NCBI GenBank assembly: GCA_029939445.1
Contig: JAOZSY010000002.1
Coordinates: 1-24,340, forward strand
From: Bacteroidales bacterium
GTDB lineage: Bacteria > Bacteroidota > Bacteroidia > Bacteroidales > UBA1556
Direction of reading: 5' to 3'
Length of the DNA: 24,340 bases
The position numbers were made by a program, and so were the translations under genes. Each line of letters opens with the position of its first letter. Positions within the stretch are counted from its first letter, which is position 1. The notes beneath the pieces are model-generated. The model worked only from the letters and a program-made list of their open reading frames with translations. It was not told the DNA's origin and ran no database searches. Below, piece after piece: positions 7,542 to 14,721 of the stretch.

Positions 7542-8480
7542 ATGAAGAAATTAGCTGTAGTAGCTTTGGGAGGCAATGCCTTATTAAAAAGCGGACAAAA
7601 AGGAACAGTAAGTGAACAGGAAGAAAATATTTTTGCAGCATGTGAGGATGTAGCTGATTTATTAGATTTAGGTTACGATATAGTTATTGCTCATGGCAAT
7701 GGCCCACAAGTTGGAAACGTATTATTACAGCACGAAGCTGGATTCAAGGAATTTGGAATACCAAAGCAACCTATGGATATTTGCGTAGCCGAAACTCAAG
7801 GTTCAATTGGGTATATGATTGAGCAGCAAATGCGCAATGTATTATCTGAACGAGGCGTTAAAAAAGACATTATAGCTCTTATTACCCAAGTTCTTGTTGA
7901 CGAAGATGATACTGCATTTAAGAACCCAACAAAACCAGTTGGACCATACTATACCGAAGAGGAAAAGAACAAAATGAATGAGCAGGGATGGAAATTTCAA
8001 GAAGACCCTGCAGGAAGAGGATATAGAAGAGTTGTTGCTTCGCCAAAACCTATTGATATAAGCAATTGGAAAGTTGTGGAGACTCTTGCTCGCCAAGGGA
8101 ATATTGTTATCACTGTTGGTGGTGGTGGAATTCCTGCCATACTCAAAAAGAATGGCAAATTAGAAGGAATTGATGCTGTAATTGATAAAGATTTAGCTTC
8201 AGCAAAACTTGCTTCTAATATTAATGCTGATGCATTCTTTATACTTACTGATGTTACAAACGTAATGGTAAACTTCAATACTCCTGAGCAAGAGAAACTT
8301 GGAAGTATAACTATTGAAGAAATATCTAAACATCTTGCAGACGGGCAGTTTACCGAAGGTAGCATGGCTCCTAAAGTACGTGCCGGAATTCAATTTGTAG
8401 AAAATGGCGGAAAAGAAACTGTTATTACTGATGCTAGATTATTAAAGAAAGAAGGGTCAGGAACACGTATTGTAAAATAA
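7542..8480 (+). CDS. arcC: Carbamate kinase
   Basis: It transfers the phosphate of carbamoyl phosphate to ADP, giving ATP plus carbamate: the energy-yielding last step of the arginine deiminase pathway, run in the cytosol. The 312-residue length is typical. It shows the amino-acid-kinase fold signatures ALGGNALL (8-15), HGNGPQVGNV (51-60), AETQGSIGY (83-91), GGGGIPA, the ADP-site stretch LTDVTNV, and the C-terminal GSMAPKVRAG with its catalytic lysine. It is followed after 67 nt by an ornithine carbamoyltransferase, so citrulline or carbamoyl phosphate is the likely substrate source. An arcA (arginine deiminase) gene is not in the window. Biosynthetic carbamate-kinase-like carbamoyl-phosphate synthesis is known in some archaea but is less likely here. 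Confidence 0.96.
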   Translation: MKKLAVVALGGNALLKSGQKGTVSEQEENIFAACEDVADLLDLGYDIVIAHGNGPQVGNVLLQHEAGFKEFGIPKQPMDICVAETQGSIGYMIEQQMRNVLSERGVKKDIIALITQVLVDEDDTAFKNPTKPVGPYYTEEEKNKMNEQGWKFQEDPAGRGYRRVVASPKPIDISNWKVVETLARQGNIVITVGGGGIPAILKKNGKLEGIDAVIDKDLASAKLASNINADAFFILTDVTNVMVNFNTPEQEKLGSITIEEISKHLADGQFTEGSMAPKVRAGIQFVENGGKETVITDARLLKKEGSGTRIVK

Positions 8481-8488
8481 TAAACTAT

Positions 8489-8496
8489 TACATTTG
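8489..8496 (+). promoter_or_regulatory. Putative -7 box inside the arcC-OTC gap
   Basis: TACATTTG fits TAnnTTTG and lies 51 nt before the carbamoyltransferase start. A TTG is present at 8470-8472, with a 16-nt spacer that is shorter than the usual 19-21. The second gene may therefore have its own promoter in addition to read-through from arcC. Confidence 0.4.
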
Positions 8497-8547
8497 CAAT
8501 CCAAATTAATTAGAAATTAATATATCACATTTTAAAATATAGAAATT

Positions 8548-9549
8548 ATGGCTTACAACTTAAAAAATCAGAATTTCCTAAAGCTATTGGATTTAAGCCC
8601 AAAGGATATTACATTTCTTTTAGACTTATCAAGAGATCTTAAAAGAGCAAAATATACAGGTACAGAAACTCAGCGTTTAAAAGGTAAAAATGTTGCTCTA
8701 ATTTTCGAAAAAGCATCAACACGTACACGTTGCGCATTCGAAACTGCAGTTAACGACCAAGGTGGTCACGTTACATACCTAGGCCCTTCTGGAACTCAAA
8801 TTGGCGCTAAAGAAACAATGAAAGATACTGCTCGTGTATTGGGACGTATGTATGATGGTATTGAGTACCGTGGTTTTGGACAATCAATTGTTGAAGAACT
8901 AGGCGAATTTGCTGGCGTTCCGGTTTGGAATGGTTTGACAACAGAATTTCACCCAACACAAATTCTTGCTGACTTTCTTACTATGATAGAGCATAGTGAT
9001 AAGCCATTGAACCAAGTTAAGTTTGCTTACTTGGGTGATGCTCAAAATAATATGGGTAACTCGCTAATGATTGGCGCAGCAAAAATGGGAATGGATTTTC
9101 GTGCTGTAGCACCAAAAGCTGTTCAGCCAACTGCTGAATTAGTTGCTCTTGCCAAAGAAATTGCTAAAGAAACTGGCGCTACTATCACTATAACTGATGA
9201 CTTGAAAGCTGGTGTTAAAGATTGTGATTTCCTTTATACTGATGTATGGGTAAGTATGGGCGAGGCTGACGAGGTTTGGAAGGAACGAATTGCTCTTTTG
9301 GAGCCATACCAAGTAAATCAAGCAGCTATGGATGCAACAGGAAATCCTGACGTGAAATTCATGCACTGTTTACCTGCATTCCACAACCGTGATACTAAAG
9401 TTGGTGAAGAAATTTATCAGAAATTTGGTTTAGATGGACTTGAAGTTACTGAAGAAGTATTTGAAGGACCTGCAAGCATCGTATTTGACGAAGCAGAAAA
9501 CAGACTTCATACTATTAAGGCTGTTATGGTTGCTACTTTAGGAGCATAA
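8548..9549 (+). CDS. arcB: Ornithine carbamoyltransferase (catabolic, ArcB-like)
   Basis: It interconverts ornithine plus carbamoyl phosphate and citrulline plus phosphate. The 333-residue protein has the carbamoyl-phosphate site STRTR (57-61), HPTQ (135-138), the ornithine-binding SMG loop in DVWVSMGE (232-239), and the HCLP motif (273-276). The C-terminal wording, including HTIKAVMVATL, matches the E. coli ArgF/ArcB type. It differs from the N-acyl-ornithine transcarbamylases that many Bacteroidota use for arginine synthesis. Sitting next to arcC it is best read as the catabolic enzyme that phosphorolyses citrulline. About two-thirds of its Arg codons are CGT, whereas neighbours such as mtaB mostly use AGA, suggesting high expression. 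ArgF (biosynthetic) is the alternative; the reaction itself is certain. Confidence 0.93.
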   Translation: MAYNLKNQNFLKLLDLSPKDITFLLDLSRDLKRAKYTGTETQRLKGKNVALIFEKASTRTRCAFETAVNDQGGHVTYLGPSGTQIGAKETMKDTARVLGRMYDGIEYRGFGQSIVEELGEFAGVPVWNGLTTEFHPTQILADFLTMIEHSDKPLNQVKFAYLGDAQNNMGNSLMIGAAKMGMDFRAVAPKAVQPTAELVALAKEIAKETGATITITDDLKAGVKDCDFLYTDVWVSMGEADEVWKERIALLEPYQVNQAAMDATGNPDVKFMHCLPAFHNRDTKVGEEIYQKFGLDGLEVTEEVFEGPASIVFDEAENRLHTIKAVMVATLGA

Positions 9550-9589
9550 TTATTTATTGAAAGAAAACAACATTTACTTCGTTATTTTC

Positions 9590-9637
9590 GTTTTTGAAAC
9601 AGTCGATTACAAAATGTAAACTCCTTATTTCAAAAAC
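9590..9637. repeat. Nested inverted repeat 40 nt downstream of arcB
   Basis: GTTTTTGAAA (9590-9599) and TTTCAAAAAC (9628-9637) are perfect 10-bp inverted repeats. The 28-nt interval contains a second perfect pair, TTACA (9607-9611) / TGTAA (9615-9619). No T-tract follows on the plus strand, so it is not a textbook terminator. It could be a processing or stability element of the arcC-arcB mRNA. Confidence 0.5.
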
Positions 9638-9923
9638 TTCAAAGGCCTTGTATATGTTGCTTTCTTCTCAAAAACTCACAAAATAAAATAGAGGCTTTTG
9701 TTTTGAATTAATTCAATCTGCAGTAATTGTTATTACTATTGTATATAATCATCTATTTTATCATCTTAAGTTATTATATATCCTATATATTATTCATTAA
9801 GTAATCGTTAAGACTGCTTCAATATACAGTCAGGAAGGCTTAAGTAGTAATGGGCGGCACCTATCTATTGTATTATTTTCAATATTTCGGTGATATTCTT
9901 ATCAAATGCAAAGTGTTTTTCAG

Positions 9924-9931
9924 TACTTTTG
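9924..9931 (+). promoter_or_regulatory. Putative -7 box upstream of the secreted BNR protein
   Basis: TACTTTTG is a perfect TAnnTTTG match, 58 nt before the start codon. A -33 TTG at correct spacing is not seen. Confidence 0.45.
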
Positions 9932-9989
9932 ACACTCCAATTAATAATTAGAGATTTAGCTCAATGATTAACTAACAAATTTCTGGCAC

Positions 9990-11315
9990 ATGAAAAGTCT
10001 ATTTCTTATCATTTCCTTAGTTGCACTCCTATCTTCTGCATTTGGGCAATATATTCCTATTAAACTAACTTATCCCGATACTTTACAAATTAGAGCTGTA
10101 ACTGAAAATGATGGCAATATTTATGTGCTTGCAAAACGTGGTATAAATCCCAACTACGATACCCATTTGATGAAATCAAGTGACTTTGGTGACAGTTGGA
10201 CTGTCATTAATTCCTTCAAGTTCGAAGCTGATCCATTGCTGTATGCAACTGCTAATGATAGTATTCATTATATTATTAACGATTATAGTGAGGAACATCC
10301 TCATTTTATATTTAAAACTACAGATGCCTTTTCTACAATTGATACAATCCCTCTCATAGGTTATGCTGGTGAGTCATTTTATGCTATTAATAAGGATACA
10401 CTTATTTTGGATGGTGGAATTATTAATGAAGGCAACTGTTCATTTGTAAGTCATGATGGAGCACAAAGCTGGGATACAATATTTTATGAAAATGATACCA
10501 CTATAGGAAAACCCGCCTATGCGTATGGGTATAATAGAAAAACAACAATTGCTAACGATACTACTTGGTATAAGTTGGCACACAATAATAGTACATATTT
10601 TACTTCAATTATAAAAACGCAGAATGCTGGTGTAACTTGGGATACACTAAACAATATTTTGGCTCATTATGACGGAACGATACCTTCCATTTCTTTTTTC
10701 AATAATAGAGGAGCTGTATTTAATTATGGCTATCCAGACAAGGTCTATTTATCGTTAGACGGAGGATCTACTTTTAATGTAATTGATTCGTTAAATAATA
10801 ACCATGCATTTCACCCTTCGATAGTGCGCATGTTGGGTAATGATAGGATTGATGTTTGGGGAAAAATATTCAGTGGCGCGGGGCTAAAAAGCTCTATTGA
10901 TAATGGACTTACTTGGACATTTTATGATATTATTATTGATAATAATTATATTTTCTATCACCCTATTTATATAAATGACTCTGTAGTATTTTTAGAATTA
11001 TCTAATCATTCTGATTTTATTAAACTAGTTCGTGTCGATTTAAATTCATTGAGCGTCGCACATCAAAAGAAAAAACTCCTATTTTCAATTAACCCTAACC
11101 CTACACACTCATTTACTACACTGAGTTTTGAAAACTTATTTTCAGGCAACATAGAGTTATACGATACTAAAGGACGATTACTATTACAAGAAAATATTAG
11201 AGCTTTAAAATCATATAAATTAAATATTTCTAGCTTATCAAGAGGAACATACTATTTAAAATTAATTTCAGTAAGCAACGAATTAGTTAGTACAAAAAAG
11301 ATTATTAAACTATAG
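9990..11315 (+). CDS. Secreted Asp-box (BNR) repeat protein with T9SS C-terminal sorting domain
   Basis: Signal peptide at 1-19, ending SSAFG before Gln20. The body holds five copies of the sialidase-type Asp-box pattern S-x-D-x-G-x-[ST]-[WF]: SSDFGDSW (63-70), SHDGAQSW (154-161), TQNAGVTW (210-217, degenerate), SLDGGSTF (255-262) and SIDNGLTW (302-309). The regular spacing suggests a five-or-more-bladed beta-propeller. Residues about 365-441 are a Por-secretion-tail-like domain: the FSINPNPT opening, then the ELYDTKGRLL block, LSRGTYYLKL, and a basic hydrophobic end. This tail directs export through the type IX system and surface attachment or release. No catalytic sialidase residues could be assigned, so binding or photosystem-stability-factor-like use of the propeller is as likely as enzymatic activity. 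It is probably monocistronic, and its 3' end converges with the radical SAM gene. Confidence 0.85.
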   Translation: MKSLFLIISLVALLSSAFGQYIPIKLTYPDTLQIRAVTENDGNIYVLAKRGINPNYDTHLMKSSDFGDSWTVINSFKFEADPLLYATANDSIHYIINDYSEEHPHFIFKTTDAFSTIDTIPLIGYAGESFYAINKDTLILDGGIINEGNCSFVSHDGAQSWDTIFYENDTTIGKPAYAYGYNRKTTIANDTTWYKLAHNNSTYFTSIIKTQNAGVTWDTLNNILAHYDGTIPSISFFNNRGAVFNYGYPDKVYLSLDGGSTFNVIDSLNNNHAFHPSIVRMLGNDRIDVWGKIFSGAGLKSSIDNGLTWTFYDIIIDNNYIFYHPIYINDSVVFLELSNHSDFIKLVRVDLNSLSVAHQKKKLLFSINPNPTHSFTTLSFENLFSGNIELYDTKGRLLLQENIRALKSYKLNISSLSRGTYYLKLISVSNELVSTKKIIKL

Positions 11316-11408
11316 TAAAGCATTATTGTTTTATTAGTCCTCTTTTTAGCATTTTTTGGTTATCATTTCTTTAAACGTGGAATTAGTTTTTAGTGTTTTG
11401 TTATTTAA

Positions 11409-13250
11409 TTATTCATTTACATTAATAACCGAAATAATTCCAGAAAAATCCTTATCACAATACAGTAGGCGAATCTCTTTTAGTCGATTAAGATTTTTTT
11501 TCAAATCTTCAGCATTAAAATCAGGCTTAAGAGTCTGCATTTGCGAAAGCATGTCCTCAAAGCTCATAATTTTATCATTGGCAAATTTCAAAATCTGCCA
11601 ATCAGTTTCCTTATCCAACTTATAAGTTGCAATATGCTTATCATTTACAAATTCGGAGAACTCAACATTAGCTTCACCAACTTCTACCTTATATGAGTGA
11701 ATATTTTCAGAATAGTATTCCTCTTTACGCTGCATTGCAGACCATTGTTTATGATTATCCACTTTCTGTTTTTGCCAACGGAAAAGGCTAAAGCGTGAAT
11801 CTCCTTCAGCAAAATGAGAAGGCAGTAATTCCACTAGCTTATTGGTATTATACTCAGCACGCTGCTCTGCAGATAGCATGGTGTAATACTTTGTCATATT
11901 AGAAACCACTAAAGTAACATACTCATGGTAGAGTGAATACTCTCCTTTATTATAGAAGAATCGTAGAAAATGAAGGTTCTCCATACTCTCAACTACATCA
12001 TCAGCCGTTTCGTCAAGTACTCCTTTAATAATATTTACTAGAGGAAATATCTCGTTTTTCAAAGAAAATTTCAGAAAAAGAATATTACTGGAGAAGCTAT
12101 TACTCTTTGCCATTTTTTGAAGTAGCAAATCTGTTATAGCATCGTAACCAATAAAAATTTGACTGAATCCTGCTTGCTGCATTTTTTTCAATGTTGCTGC
12201 AGTTAGCTTTTCGTTTGGAATCATTTCTGCCCAAAACTCATAATCATAATTATGCTTTTGGATGGACTCAATCATTAAGTTAAGCAGATGCTCAAAGTGA
12301 TCTGGATTTACATAAATATCGTTATCAACAAACGAAAAACAAACACTCTTATGCTTATTTGCTATTTGCTCCACCTCATTAATAATACATTCGGCGGTTC
12401 GAGCACGATACTTATATCCTCTATTATAATCGCAAAATTTGCACTTATTCCAAGAGCAGGCTCTACTCGAATTTATGGGAATTACAATCTTATACTTCTC
12501 CTCATTTTCAGGATAACTATCAAAATAATCATCATAATTAGGAATCATATAATCCTGCATATCAAGATACTCACTCCTGTTAGTAGTAGAGATGTAAGTT
12601 TTGCCATTCTCACGAAACACCAAACGAGGCACCATATTAAAATCTGGAATAGGTTTCTGCAACTGCTTACTTAGTTCCAATAAAGGAAATTCACCTTCGC
12701 CCCAAGTAGAAAAATCATAGTTTGAATTTAACTTCATAACCTCTACTGCAGATTGAACACTACCAAATCCCCCAACAACTATTGGCGTTTTAGGGCTTAT
12801 AAGTTTCACTTTTTGCGAAAGAATAATTCCGGGTATCCATTGATGAAATTTTGAGCTTACTCCAAAAAGTAAAATGTTATCAAAATCAATCTTCTCTAAT
12901 TCATTATCAATAATTGTAAAAATATCTTTCTTGGATGTATCTAACAATAGTTGATAATTATCCTCTTCATCATAATCTTTCTCAACTAATAATTTTTTTA
13001 ATAAGCCAACAGACTTATTATTACCCAATACATTAGAAAACTGATCATTAATAATTGAAACAAAAGGTATAATTGCTTCTTCAATCTCATCACTATCCTG
13101 CAAAGGCAGTGCGTCTTTTAATAATAAATTCCAATAAATAACATCTGTATTAAACCCTCTTTCAATCATAAAGCTTTTAAGAATCGACAGAGCCGCTGAT
13201 GGAGTATATACATCCGAAGGAGGAAGATAGTTAAGAAGAATTTTTTTCAT
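11409..13250 (-). CDS. B12-binding-like radical SAM protein, RiPP-maturation-type architecture
   Basis: A 613-residue protein. Residues 1-200 resemble a divergent B12-binding/Rossmann domain, with PIVVGGFGSV at about 156-165, but no DxHxxG cobalt-ligating motif was found. The radical SAM core follows, with CSWNKCKFC (Cys265, Cys270, Cys273). This is a Cx4CxxC spacing, with Phe before the last Cys as in many such enzymes, rather than the classical Cx3CxxC. IGYDAITDLLLQKM (about 374-387) matches the later barrel strand. The last roughly 90 residues look like a winged-helix domain of the kind that ends RiPP-maturation radical SAM proteins. The exact function is not known. The start codon abuts a divergent promoter shared with the vitamin cassette. 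No precursor-peptide gene, transporter or peptidase is adjacent, so either the partner is elsewhere or the enzyme is an orphan. Confidence 0.75.
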   Translation of the reverse strand: MKKILLNYLPPSDVYTPSAALSILKSFMIERGFNTDVIYWNLLLKDALPLQDSDEIEEAIIPFVSIINDQFSNVLGNNKSVGLLKKLLVEKDYDEEDNYQLLLDTSKKDIFTIIDNELEKIDFDNILLFGVSSKFHQWIPGIILSQKVKLISPKTPIVVGGFGSVQSAVEVMKLNSNYDFSTWGEGEFPLLELSKQLQKPIPDFNMVPRLVFRENGKTYISTTNRSEYLDMQDYMIPNYDDYFDSYPENEEKYKIVIPINSSRACSWNKCKFCDYNRGYKYRARTAECIINEVEQIANKHKSVCFSFVDNDIYVNPDHFEHLLNLMIESIQKHNYDYEFWAEMIPNEKLTAATLKKMQQAGFSQIFIGYDAITDLLLQKMAKSNSFSSNILFLKFSLKNEIFPLVNIIKGVLDETADDVVESMENLHFLRFFYNKGEYSLYHEYVTLVVSNMTKYYTMLSAEQRAEYNTNKLVELLPSHFAEGDSRFSLFRWQKQKVDNHKQWSAMQRKEEYYSENIHSYKVEVGEANVEFSEFVNDKHIATYKLDKETDWQILKFANDKIMSFEDMLSQMQTLKPDFNAEDLKKNLNRLKEIRLLYCDKDFSGIISVINVNE

Positions 13251-13284
13251 ATGTTATTAAAGCTAAAAACAATTACTTTCGCAT

Positions 13285-13292
13285 CAAATATA
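13285..13292 (-). promoter_or_regulatory. Putative -7 box of the radical SAM gene
   Basis: The reverse strand reads TATATTTG, a perfect TAnnTTTG, 34 nt upstream of the radical SAM start. It lies within the 48-nt gap to the divergent cassette. On the plus strand TACTTTCG (13274-13281), one mismatch from consensus, sits 17 nt before the ATG at 13299, so the two promoters practically overlap. Confidence 0.45.
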
Positions 13293-13298
13293 CAAATT

Positions 13299-13562
13299 AT
13301 GACAACATCAGTAGATATAAGTTACTATCCTTTAGCAGAAGAGTTTATACCTCATGTTCAGGATTTTATAGACAGGCTTAATACTTATCCTAGTATTAAA
13401 GTAAGCACAAGTGGAATTAGTACTCAGGTATTTGGCGAATATCGTGAAGTAATGAGTATTATTACCAACGAAATAGAGAAATCTTTTGAACTTCCAAATT
13501 CTGTTTTTGTACTTAAAATAATTAATGATGAACTAAAAGAGTATAAGCGATATAATGGATAA
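13299..13562 (+). CDS. YkoF/MTH1187-like thiamine-binding protein
   Basis: An 87-residue, leaderless cytosolic protein of the MTH1187/YkoF ferredoxin-like fold family (Thiamine_BP). It shows the family pattern VDISYYPLAEEFIPHV near the start, STSGISTQVFGEY in the middle, and a C-terminal VFVLKI strand. Members bind thiamine or its HMP moiety and are often encoded beside vitamin transporters. The frame is open further upstream, with an ATG at 13251. I place the start at ATG 13299 because the upstream part overlaps the divergent promoter, has no family similarity, and would touch the radical SAM start codon. It overlaps the transporter gene by 8 nt. Its role may be ligand binding or sensing for the cassette; the ligand is not shown by the sequence. 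Confidence 0.8.
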   Translation: MTTSVDISYYPLAEEFIPHVQDFIDRLNTYPSIKVSTSGISTQVFGEYREVMSIITNEIEKSFELPNSVFVLKIINDELKEYKRYNG

Positions 13563-14163
13563 TTTATTAGATTTATTTCTCCAAAATATTCACCAAACAA
13601 CAATTCTTGAAGTAATTGCTGTAATATTTGGATTACTGAGCGTCATCTACTCTCGAAAGCAGAATATCTTAGTTTTTCCAACGGGAATTGTAAGTGTAAT
13701 TATATATGTTTATATATGTCAGAAATATGGATTATATGCCGATATGGGAATAAATTTCTTCTATTTAATAATGAGTTTTTATGGTTGGTATAACTGGACT
13801 CACCAAAAAGGCGAGGTAAAAACTAGATCAATAACAAGGACCACGAAAAGAGAGAAAATATATCTTAGTATTTTAGGAGTTTTGTTTTTCTTTATAATTC
13901 GTTTTATCTTAATAAATTATACCGACAGCACTGTCCCTAATATTGATGCTATTACCACATCAGTATTTTTAATTGCCATGTGGCTTATGTCGCTCAAAAA
14001 GTTGGAAAACTGGACACTCTGGATTATTGGTGATATTATTTCAATACCACTATATGCATATAAAGGATTAGTTTTAACCTCTGGTCAATATCTTGTATTT
14101 TTAGTAGTGGCCATAATGGGATATATAAGTTGGAAAAATGCAATAAATAATGAGAAATCTTAG
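13555..14163 (+). CDS. pnuC: PnuC-family vitamin transporter (nicotinamide riboside or thiamine)
   Basis: A 202-residue polytopic inner-membrane protein with about seven hydrophobic helices (roughly 17-32, 38-55, 61-80, 103-121, 130-146, 152-170, 176-193). Family motifs are FPTGI (41-45), ADMGINFFY (62-70), YGWYNW (76-81), and ENWTLWIIGD (151-160) with a downstream GxYxxW-like GYISW (189-193). PnuC carriers move nicotinamide riboside by facilitated diffusion, trapped by a kinase. The PnuT branch, frequent in Bacteroidota, moves thiamine. The next gene is a NadR-type kinase (favouring nicotinamide riboside) and the previous one a thiamine-binding protein (favouring thiamine), so the substrate is genuinely ambiguous. 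It overlaps both neighbours (8 nt and 14 nt), implying translational coupling. Confidence 0.9.
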   Translation: MDNLLDLFLQNIHQTTILEVIAVIFGLLSVIYSRKQNILVFPTGIVSVIIYVYICQKYGLYADMGINFFYLIMSFYGWYNWTHQKGEVKTRSITRTTKREKIYLSILGVLFFFIIRFILINYTDSTVPNIDAITTSVFLIAMWLMSLKKLENWTLWIIGDIISIPLYAYKGLVLTSGQYLVFLVVAIMGYISWKNAINNEKS

Positions 14164-14662
14164 AATAGCAATAATAGGCCCAGAAAGTAGTGGCAAGTCA
14201 GTTTTGACAAAAGCTTTGGCTGAGGAATTAGATATACCATATGTTAAGGAATATGCTCGTGAATTTTTTGAAACCCACGATTATTCAAATTGCAAAATAG
14301 ATGATTTAATTACCATTGCAAAAAAACAATTTTTTCAATGCCACATTGAGCCTTTAAATACAGCTATCATAAGTGATACCGAGATGTTTACAATGGAAAT
14401 ATGGGCTAAAGATAAGTTCAATTTTATACCTAAAGAAATAATGAATCTGAGAAAAATTCAAAAGTTTGATTTATATATATTATCTTCGCCAGACTTTGAA
14501 TGGATATATGATGAATTGAGAACAGATTCTCACAGAAGAGATGAAATTTTTGAGATGTATTTAAATCTACTAAATTCTACAAAATCACCTTTTATAATAG
14601 TAAACGGAACTATTGATGAACGAGTAAATAAGTGTATTAAATATTTTTCTAAAATACATTAA
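14150..14662 (+). CDS. Stand-alone NadR-type ATPase / ribosylnicotinamide kinase domain
   Basis: A 170-residue P-loop protein with Walker A GPESSGKS (10-17), the KEYAREFFE block (33-41) that follows in NadR kinase domains, and a Walker-B-like IISDTEMFTMEIWAK (about 78-92). In E. coli and Haemophilus NadR, this AAA_28-like domain is the C-terminal kinase that phosphorylates nicotinamide riboside to NMN, fused behind an NMN adenylyltransferase. Here the adenylyltransferase and the DNA-binding domain are absent; only the kinase domain remains. It overlaps the transporter gene by 14 nt, so it probably traps the imported vitamin by phosphorylation. Because the first cassette gene looks thiamine-related, phosphorylation of another vitamin cannot be ruled out. 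Confidence 0.85.
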   Translation: MRNLRIAIIGPESSGKSVLTKALAEELDIPYVKEYAREFFETHDYSNCKIDDLITIAKKQFFQCHIEPLNTAIISDTEMFTMEIWAKDKFNFIPKEIMNLRKIQKFDLYILSSPDFEWIYDELRTDSHRRDEIFEMYLNLLNSTKSPFIIVNGTIDERVNKCIKYFSKIH

Positions 14663-14721
14663 ACCTTTAAACTAAGTCGTTGTCAATAAAACAGTATTAA
14701 AATCAATAACAAAAACATATA

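Larger units (their letters stand above)
9550..9989. other. 440-nt intergenic region, no gene seen
   Basis: AT-rich, with only spurious short frames. The longest, 9850-9951, would encode 33 residues with no recognisable feature. The stretch holds a nested inverted repeat at 9590-9637 (listed separately), a weak hairpin GACTG (9812-9816) / CAGTC (9827-9831), and a -7 promoter box at 9924-9931. No clear intrinsic terminator follows the carbamoyltransferase gene. Confidence 0.6.

Noticed and set aside
9812..9831. Hairpin GACTG/CAGTC with a 10-nt loop as a terminator for arcB
   Set aside because: The stem is short and no T-run follows. It is 260 nt beyond the stop codon.
9850..9951. A 33-codon open frame in the gap upstream of the BNR protein gene, as a possible peptide gene or RiPP precursor
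   Set aside because: No export signal, no Gly/Cys-rich core and no nearby partner in the same orientation, and a promoter box lies within it. Probably chance.
12288..12674. Plus-strand open frames inside the radical SAM gene (also 11356-11625)
   Set aside because: They are antisense shadows of a well-supported conserved protein, with no domain or start context of their own.
13251..13298. A 16-codon N-terminal extension of the thiamine-binding protein from ATG 13251
   Set aside because: It would overlap the divergent promoter region and touch the radical SAM start codon. The extra residues lack family similarity, whereas ATG 13299 gives the normal family N-terminus.
13251..13298. TPP riboswitch upstream of the vitamin cassette
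   Set aside because: The gap is 48 nt, too small for the TPP aptamer, and no CTGAGA-type core is present.
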